Part shown: positions 56,752 through 64,000 of the stretch, one piece after another
Numbering within the stretch: the first letter of the stretch is position 1
Layout: the number at the start of each line of letters is the position of its first letter
DNA from: Aquilaria yunnanensis
Lineage: Eukaryota > Streptophyta > Magnoliopsida > Malvales > Thymelaeaceae
Direction: 5' to 3'
DNA length: 64,000 bases
NCBI GenBank assembly: GCA_039654915.1
Contig: CM077598.1
Location: 72,692,041-72,756,040 of the forward strand
Notes under the pieces: generated by a model
What the model saw: only the letters and a program-made list of their open reading frames with translations
The model's database searches: none
What the model was told of the DNA's origin: nothing
Translations under genes and position numbers: made by a program

Positions 56752-58551
56752 TTTGGCGTCGTTTGTGTGAACTCATTCTCAGTTCGCCGTCATTGAGACC
56801 CAATGTTCTAAGAACAAGGGACTCCCGAAGTCCCCGTCTGCACCAAAAGCTCAAATAGCAACTGAACAACCTGCAGTAAAGGCTTCATTGCCGGAGAACG
56901 AACGTCCTCTGACGGTCACGATGAGCTTTCTGTGATATTTTTAGCACTTTGTAGTGGCTAAAATGACTCAACAGATCAACCAAAGGTGGTCACAACCACC
57001 TCCTGAGGGAAGGGCACTTTCTCCTACCGCCCGACAAGAGAGAAGCCCAAGGTTACCTCGCCGGAGCTCCGGGAGCAGGGGTTCTCACGATGAGTCATCA
57101 ACAGAGAACGTACCCTCCAAAAGACGCCACGCTAGAGAAACGGTGTCAAAAGAGGCCAAGATTTCCCGCTGATGAAGTCCATCCCCGTACAGAAAGTCCT
57201 AATCCCTTTGCCGACGAAGTTACTCTCCAAAAAGAAGATGTTGCTCTCCGTTGCCGGCAACAACCAGGCAATGGGAGAAGACAGTACTACCACCCTCATG
57301 GAAAAGATCCTAGAAAGGTTGGAGAAGGTGGAAAAATAGATTTCTCGGAAAACTGTCTGATCGAGGTTGTCGGAGACCTTCACCGAAGATGAGTTACCCT
57401 TCATTCGTGCAGTAGTAGAGACGCCTATGCCAAGTGACTTCCGAGTACCATGTTTGGAAACCTATGATGGGCGCAACGACCCCCAAGTTCACCTAACGAA
57501 ATATAGGTGCAACATGGTGTTACATGGCGCTGATGACGCCACCCTTTGTAAGTGCTTCGAAGTCACCCTTTTAAGGCCGGCAACTGTGTGGTATAACTCC
57601 CTGGCTCCCGGAACCATAATGGGTTTCTAGGAATTATCCGCCGCATTCACCCAGCAGTTCATCAGAAGTAAACCAATGGTGAATATGCCCGTTCAAATGT
57701 TTGACATAGCTCAAAAGAATAGGGCAACCATTCGGGACTATGTCTAGAGGTTCAACCGAGAAGCCTTTGAGTGTCCCTGATTTACGCCCCGAAATCCGCA
57801 TCCTCGCCATGATCAGGGGACTTTGAAGAGATTCACAACTTTTCTACGAGTTCTCCAAGAATCCCCCTAACACCCTCGAAGAATTCTACCGAATGGCAAA
57901 ACAGCACATGACAGCTAATGAACTGAGGATGGGAGGGCCAAAGTCTGATCACAATCACTCCAAAGGTCAGAGTCACCAACCTCGATACCCAACCGAAGGC
58001 GGGGGCAGACCTCGGAAACAAAGAGGGAAGAAACCCATTTCGTTCACTCCCTTGAACACCACAAGGACGAACATATTGATCGCCTTAGAGAGACAAGGAA
58101 CTTCTATTCAAAGACCGAAGGCCATGACTGCAAACAACAAAAAAAACATGAAAAAGTTCTGCCAATTCCACCGAGATCACGGCCATGACTCCGAGGACTG
58201 CTTCCAATTGAGAAAGTACATTGAATCTTTAATCAAGCACGGGCAACTTCAGCGCTACCTGTGGATGCCATCCCCCAAAGGAAGAAGGGAAGAAGAAAGG
58301 AAAGTTAAAGATGAGGGCTACAATTCCGACCGACATCGAAACCAAAGTCCCAGAAAGCATCCACCACCTCCGGCGGGAGTGATCCAAACAATCATTACTG
58401 GGATGCCCTCTGCCGAAAGGAAAAGGAAAGTCCAAGAAATCTCAATGATGGAGTTCGGAAACCCATCAAACAAGCTTGTTTGGAAAAATGGGTCTACCAT
58501 GAAGTTCCCTCATGATAGCCCCTTCCTAATCATGGCAAGGATAGGGAGCTG
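56720..58551 (+). pseudogene. Element G gag
   Basis: The start ATG at 56720 is inside the LTR and its frame crosses the primer site (RHHLASFV). It reaches PLTVTMSFL apart from a stop just after the primer site. Later blocks: KMTQQINQRWSQPP (56954), the Retrotrans_gag core FRVPCLETYDG and ATVWYNSLAPG (57367-57627), RFNREAFE-type block with breaks (about 57750), and the knuckle [14 protein letters not shown] near 58160-58200. The frame 57893-58552 is open over 219 codons and ends just before protease. Confidence 0.85.
56752..56772 (+). other. Primer-binding site of element G
   Basis: TTTGGCGTCGTTTGTGTGAAC after the LTR; a decayed form of the C and D site. Confidence 0.75.
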
Positions 58552-60150
58552 AGACGTCAAAAGAGTGCCCATTGATGATGGCTGCAACGACAATGTTTTA
58601 TTCTCTCACTTGTTGCGGAACTTGGGCATCTCAAAAGGAGATCTCAAACTTGTTACCTCCCCTACCTTCGGAGTAGGTCCATCTGAACTCCCTGTACTAA
58701 GGTGGATCGATCTACCTGTCATGCTAAGAGGAACTTCAGTTTAGAGCAAGAAAAAGCTCTTTGGCTCCATAATGAAAAGGTTCATCATTATAGATATCCC
58801 TTCTTTATATAATGCCATCCTTAGAAGGCAGACATAAGGAAACCTCCACATCCGCCCAGATGTAAATTACCTAACAGTCACCTTCGGCACGAAGGAAGGG
58901 GACGTGGAGATATTCATAGATCAAGCCGAAGTAAGAAAAGTCTTCGTGAAGGCAAGACAAAGCCCAATGAAGGTTCATGCATAGACTTCGGAAGAAAAGA
59001 GCATACTCGGAGAAGAGGTAATAGGAGGAGAGAAAGGTGACTCTAAAAAAATAGAAGTAGAGGATGTAGAGCTTGTCTCAGGGTGAAGTACCCGAGTGGG
59101 GAAAAACTGGCCGAAGGTGACAAGGAAAAGCTTGTATCCCTTTTATTAATGAACAAAGATCTGTTTTTCGACTCTCCGAATGATATGCCTGGGGTAGACC
59201 CTAGCGTAATCCAACATAGCCTCAAAGTGCGTCTGGAGGTGAAGCCTATTCGGCAGAAAAAATGTAGCCTCTCGGCGCATAAGAACAACTTTGTTAAAAC
59301 CAAAATCCAACGATTAACGGAGGCAGGCATAATAAAGGAGGTCAAGTACCCTGAGTGGCTCACCAATGTTGTTGTTGCCACCAAGGAAGAGAGTGATAAG
59401 CTCCGAATGTGTATCGACTTCCGACACATAAACAATGCCTGCTCGAAGGACTCCTACCCTTTACTACCAATAGACCAGTTAGTAGACTCTACTACTGAAT
59501 ATGGTCTGCTTAGCTTCCTCGATGCCTTCAGTGGATATCACCAAATTCAAATGAATCCTGAAGATGAGGAAAACACCGCCTTTATAACCGAAGTCGGTAC
59601 CTACTACTACGTGAGAATGCCCTTCGGCCTTAAAAACGCAGGAGCAACGTACCAAAGGCTGATGAACAAAGTATTCTTGTACCAAATTGGGAGAAATGTA
59701 TAAGTATATGTAGACGATATGAAAGTCAAAAGCAAACAGCCTGGTAGTCATATTGTAGACTTGGAGGAAACATTCAACCAACATCGGAAATTTAGGATCC
59801 GCCTTAACCCCGAGAAATGTGTGTTTGTGGTGACGGCTAGCGAATTCCTCAGGTTTATGGTATCCAAGAGAGGTATCGATGCCAACCCATAAAAGGTTAA
59901 GGCCCTACTAGGATTCCGAACTCCCACGACGACCAAGAATGTGCAAAGGCTCACTGGGAGAATCACGGCCTTTAGCAAATTCATTTTTAGATATGGGGAC
60001 CGATGCCGACCATTCTTCAAAGTGCTCACCAAGGTAGCAAAGAATGAAGGTAACCTCGGCTCCGAGGAACATCCTTGGAATGAAGACTGCCAAAAGGCTT
60101 AGGATGAACTCAAGAGCTACTTAGCTCACCTGCAGACGCTTCGGCAGCCT
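58552..60150 (+). pseudogene. Element G protease and reverse transcriptase
   Basis: The protease active site is PIDDGCNDNVLF near 58570, where D1 has LLDDGSNADVLF. Stops interrupt it near 58743 and 58836. Reverse transcriptase is open at 59083-59703 with AGIIKEVKYPEWLTNVVVA, MCIDFRHINNACSKDSYP and MPFGLKNAGATYQRLMNKVF. A TAA at 59701-59703 precedes the intact active site VYVDDMKVKSK. Connection blocks (CVFVVTASEFL; RLTGRITAFSKF) follow to 60150 with two further stops. Confidence 0.85.
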
Positions 60151-60960
60151 ATGGGAGGAGAACCTCTCATCCTCTACCTCGCTATTACCGAAAAGGCTGT
60201 GAGTTCAGTACTGGTAAGGGAAGAGGGAAGAAAACAGTGGCCAGTACACTATGTGAGCAAGTCCCTGCACGGTGCCGAAGTTAGGTACCCTCTCGTGCAA
60301 AAGGCCATTTATGCTCTAGTATTGGCAAGCAGAAGGCTGCGGCCTTATTTCCAAGGACATCCTATCATTGTTCGAAGTAACCTACCTCTTCAGGATGTCA
60401 TGAAGAATCTAGACCATTCGGGAAGATTATCAAAGTGGTGCATTGAACTCGGTGAATACGACATCACCTATGAGCCAAGAAAGGCAATAAAAGCCCAAGT
60501 GCTGGCAGACTTCATCGCCGAGGTACCTAAAATCGAAGGTAGTCCAGAAAACCTCGAAAATGATGAGCCTGAGTGGATGTTATTCGTTGATGGTGCCTCA
60601 AGATTCGAATAGCGAGGAGCCAGAGTAATCCTCCGTGGACCCAAAAGGTATGGAAGATATGAAGGCCATCAAATTTGGATTCAATGTGACAGGCAATGTC
60701 GCCGAATATGAAGCCCTTATAGCAGGCTTGCGGCTAGCAAAAGTAGTAGGTGTGAGGAATCTGAAGACCCGTGGTGATTCTCAACTAGTGGTCCGACAGA
60801 TGGCGGGGGACTACGGGACAAAAGGACCCAAACTTGGCAAAGTACCATGACCTCGTGAAAAAGCTCATCCAGGAGTTCGACATGGTACATATAGAAAACG
60901 TACCGCGATGAGATAATATGGAAGTAGATGCTCTAGCCAAATCAAAGGAGTCCACAAAAG
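60151..60960 (+). pseudogene. Element G RNase H and second RNase H
   Basis: The first RNase H is open at 60151-60612 (AITEKAVSSVLVREEGRKQW; YVSKSLHGAEVRYPLVQKAI). The archaeal-type RNase H begins FVDGASRFE and is broken by a stop at 60610-60612 and a frameshift near 60640. It resumes at 60635-60850 with VAEYEALIAGLRLAKVVGV and GDSQLVVRQMAGDYG. Confidence 0.85.
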
Positions 60961-62249
60961 TACTGTATCAGCCAAGCATAGTGATAATGTGCATGGCAAC
61001 CTTAGGTATAGGATGGAAAGAACCTATCAAGAAGTACCTCACAACTTTGGAACTTCCCGAAGACCCTTTTGAAGCTGCTAGGGTGCGAAAGCGCTCAGGA
61101 AGATACTTCATGATCAGAGAAATGTTGTACCAACAAGGATATGCAAACCCGTTGTAGAGGTGTGTTAGTGAAGAGCAGGCTGAGATGGTTTTCAAAGAAG
61201 TCCATAAGGGGGTTTGCGGTTCTCACAATGGAACTGACGCCCTTACCGAGGTACTATTTTGCCAAGGATATTTCTAGCCTACCTTGAGGAAGGACGCGAG
61301 GCAGTTTGTCCAAAGATGTGACAAGTGCCAGAGACACACTCCCATCCAGAGACTACCATCGTAAGTCATAACATCGATAAACTATCCTTGCCCCTTCACT
61401 ATTTGGGGTATTGACCTCATTAGGCCTCTCCCAACAGCTCCAGGAAGAGTGAAGTTTTGCATAGTCACAGTAGACTATTTCACCAAGTGGATCGAGGCAA
61501 AGCCTTTAACAGCAATATCGATGAAGGACATTCAAAGATTTGTCTGAAAGAACATCATATGCAGATTTAACGTGCCGAGGGTGGTAGTAGCTGATAATGG
61601 TTCACAGTTTACAGATAAAGGTTTCCAGGAATTCGTTGCTGACATTGGCATAAAATTGTACCTCACCCCGGTCACCCACCCTCAGAGCAATGGACAAGTT
61701 AAAGTGTCCAACAAAACGATAAAAGATAGTCCAAAAAAGAGGTTGAAAGAAGCAAAAGGAAAATGGCTAGGAGAGCTTCCGAGTGTGCTGTGGAGCTACC
61801 GGACCACTCCTAGAAGGGCCACGGGTGAGACACCCTTCTCACTTGTCTTCAGCATAGAGGCCATTATTCCTGTCGATGTTGTACAACCATCTGTTAGAAT
61901 ACTGGTATTCGACAAAGAAGGGAACCACCTCGGTTTAAGAACCAAGTTGGACATGGTTGACGAGCATAGAGAGATAGCCGAACTCAGAAGAAAAGCTTTT
62001 CAGCAAAAAGTAGCTGTTGCTACAAACCTACATGTCAAGCGTTAAGGAATCAAGAAAGGGGACCTTGTTCTCCGAAAAGCTAAATTTGAAGCTCGAAGAC
62101 CATCTCATGGAGTACTTCGGGCAAATTGGGATGGACCTTATTTGGTCCTCGAGGAAGTTTGACCAGGAGTCTACAAGCTTGGTGATACCGAAGGTAGAGA
62201 ATTGAAAAATACATGGCATTCAGACTCTTTGAAAAAATTCTGCACTTAG
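60961..62249 (+). pseudogene. Element G integrase with catalytic Glu replaced
   Basis: The zinc-binding region (about 61150-61340) is broken by stops. The core has GIDLIRPLP (about 61405), VADNGSQFTDKGFQEF (about 61590) and NGQVKVSNKT (about 61690), where the third catalytic acid, Glu in all other copies, is Lys. The C-terminus is frameshifted at 62042 but readable to HSDSLKKFCT and TAG at 62247-62249. Confidence 0.85.
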
Positions 62250-62787
62250 AAAAATTTTCAAGGGAAATTGTACTGCTTCTACCGAAGGTGACTGACAGAA
62301 CATGGTTGGCGCCAAAGGAGGAAAAACCAAATGTCATTGTTTTCAAAAGTGCATGAGTAAAATTGTCCAATTTTCATCAAAGGTAGTCAACCGAACATGG
62401 TTTGTCCCAAATGTGGAAAAAGAATATGGTTGTTCCTGAACATGGCTGATTTTGAAATTTAACCAAAGGTGATCGACCGAATATGGTTGGTGCCAAAGGT
62501 ACTCACCTGTTCTTGAAAGCCAATTTTTCCAAAAAATGTTGACCGAAGATGGTCATCAAACCTTCAAAGGGACTAACTTTCTAAGTCTTTAAAAGAATAG
62601 TATGACTCATAACTGAAGATGGTTAAAACACCGAAGGATGAAAACAGTATCCGAGGTCATATTAATCAGGGATTTAGCCAAAATTTTGAAGAAAGAAAAG
62701 TTCCATTTCATTAGCATTTCATTAAAAAAAGTACAAGGTGTAGAACTCCCCAAACAAAAAAGAAGGAGGGCAAGGAAAAGGAGGCGC
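62250..62787 (+). repeat. Element G 3' spacer with repeated motifs
   Basis: Non-coding. Variants of CCGAACATGGTTGG(C/T)(G/C)CCAAA recur at about 62297, 62393, 62425, 62475 and 62543, at 30-100 bp intervals. The equivalent B spacer carries the complement of the same motif. Confidence 0.7.
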
Positions 62788-64000
62788 CTATTGCTTATCT
62801 TGCACATCTTTGGGGTCTTTAGCATCTTCAACTGGGTCATCTTCAGACTCGGCCTCTTCGTCCACACCAACTTCAGTCGCTAAATGAGGAAGAATAGGAA
62901 GGTTGAGATACTCTACCCTCGACCATTCCGAAGATGGTCCTTTGGGAATGTCCAAAGCCGCCAGGAAGGAAAGGTCGAGGTTGGGAAACTCGGACAAGAC
63001 TTGGTGGCGACCAAGGCAAAAACCATCCTGATAAAAAGGCTTAGTCGCCTCATCGGACATAGCCTTCGCCGCCTTCAAGTCCTCTAGCTTTTTCTTAAAA
63101 ACCTCAACCTCCTTTTTCCAGCTTTTTCTTCTTTTTCTTCTTCTTCTCCTTCTTTAGCCGATTGACCTCGGCTTGGAGTTCAGCATTGAGCCCCAATGTC
63201 TTCATAAGGTCAATGACGGCTTCCTTCTTCTCCTTTTGAAAAGCCTCATTCACCGAGGTTAGCGATATCACCTGTACCCCGAGGTCTGACACCTTGAAGG
63301 AAAAATCCTCCATAAGTTCCCCTTGGCTCTTCAGCACTTCCTGCCGAAGGTCGGCCAACTCCTCTTTGGTGATTTTATTAAGCTCGCCATGTTTGACAAC
63401 CAAGCTGGAAAAAAGTTCCTTGGCCTTGGCCAAGCTCTCCTCTGACCGACTTCGGACTAAAGACTACTTAGCTACCCAAGCCCGAAGGAACCCACTATAC
63501 GCCAATAGCTACAAAAGAGGAAGATTCCGAATAAGGGTCAAAAGGCAACAAAGGCTCAGAAATTCTCTAAGTCCTAAAGTGTTAAAGTCTACCTAGGCAG
63601 CTTGTTCGCTCATCCTCGCGGCGAGGACCTCCTCATTTGGGCACTCCTCTGTTAGGGACTGAAAGGTGGCATTCATCATAATGCCTTTTGCCATTTGAGG
63701 GGTCATCTTCTGGCTATCCTCAGAGAACAAGTCTATGTCCTCTGTGAAAGTCCAGAAAGGCTCCATCGGAACCTTGTCCTTTAGGATTTTGGAGTCCCGA
63801 ACTGCCCTCTTCCGAGCGTGGTCCTCCACCCACGGAGCCTACACTCCTTCGTCTGCAAAGTCACACCGAAGTTCCATCAGAACGTTATCCCTTAGCCATT
63901 AGTCTATAAGGTCTAAAATACCAAAAATTCTTAAACTCATAGAGGAATGGCTAAGGGACAAACCTGAGGGAAGTTCACCATCATCTCCCTCAGATTCGCT
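62788..64000 (-). pseudogene. Element G opposite-strand spliced gene, 3' exons
   Basis: On the minus strand: the exon 2 tail (before 63963), intron 2 63963-63853 (111 nt, containing a hairpin), exon 3 63852-63593 (260 nt), intron 3 63592-63509 (84 nt) and exon 4 63508-62788. Exon 3 encodes EPFWTFTEDIDLFSED. Exon 4 encodes GELNKITKEELADLRQEVLK, a lysine-rich coiled coil, then YQDGFCLGRHQVLSEFPNLD and an acidic tail ending QDKQ. A TAG sits at the exon 3 end (CAA in B, CAG in type 1). The upstream half is outside the window. Confidence 0.75.
63888..63958 (-). other. Hairpin inside intron 2 of the element G opposite-strand gene
   Basis: Arms 63888-63907 and 63939-63958 pair over 20 bp with two mismatches. 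It is homologous in position and sequence to the element B hairpin at 11012-11082. Confidence 0.78.

Larger units (their letters stand above)
54611..64000 (+). mobile_element. Element G: decayed Tat-lineage element (type 2), 3' end outside window
   Basis: 5' LTR at 54611-56751 (split by a solo copia LTR), primer site, gag, protease, reverse transcriptase with YVDD, RNase H, archaeal-type RNase H, integrase, spacer, and the opposite-strand gene on the minus strand to the window end. LTR start, gag wording, intron lengths and spacer motifs match element B, so both belong to one subfamily. Many stops and frameshifts. Confidence 0.92.

Overview
This window is repeat-rich nuclear DNA of a flowering plant. 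It consists almost entirely of nested LTR retrotransposons, with one recognisable trace of a host gene. The plant origin is inferred from the element types: Ty3/gypsy elements with two RNase H domains (the Tat lineage), a chromodomain Ty3/gypsy element, a Ty1/copia element with an initiator-Met primer site, and a decayed phytocyanin gene, a plant-only family. No rRNA, tRNA, CRISPR array or prokaryotic gene was seen. The species cannot be named from the sequence.

Layout. 1-~5740: 3' part of a decayed chromodomain Ty3/gypsy element (A) and its 3' LTR. 5754-21127: a complete but decayed minus-strand Tat element (B), bounded by CATAT target-site duplications and containing two solo LTRs of a third family (S1, S2). 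21133-21857: AT-rich host-like DNA. 21858-30356: a Ty1/copia element with a truncated 5' LTR, carrying a solo Tat LTR inside its 3' LTR. 30357-52256: an outer Tat element (C). It has part of its 5' LTR, gag (split by a reversed solo copia LTR), a Tat hybrid (D1/D2, 33861-47887), its own 3' internal part and its 3' LTR. 52257-54485: host-like DNA with a 577-bp inverted-repeat element and a phytocyanin pseudogene. 54486-64000: an LTR fragment, then a plus-strand Tat element (G, same subfamily as B) whose 5' LTR holds another reversed solo copia LTR. G runs off the window end.

Two Tat subfamilies are present: type 1 (C, D1, D2, LTRs about 840-880 bp) and type 2 (B, G, LTRs about 720-740 bp). Both have the order gag, protease, reverse transcriptase, RNase H, second (archaeal-type) RNase H, integrase, then a tandem-repeat-like spacer, then a gene on the opposite strand that reads from near the 3' LTR back toward integrase.

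The opposite-strand gene is the most interesting feature. Three copies retain the upstream end and each shows a TATA box 253-260 nt before the start codon. Four copies share intron positions in equivalent places, and the third exon is exactly 260 nt in all four. The copy at 48261-50684 would encode about 730 residues after splicing, broken only by one stop at codon 7. Antisense extra ORFs are known in Tat elements (for example maize Grande). The conserved splicing and promoter layout is what the sequence adds here.

Other points of note: a hybrid between two Tat elements joined through a 4-bp microhomology; gag start codons lying inside the LTR so that the primer-binding site is translated; nonsense mutations dominated by C-to-T changes; and five solo LTRs, four with perfect target-site duplications shown on both sides of a clean insertion and the fifth equally clean inside the G LTR.
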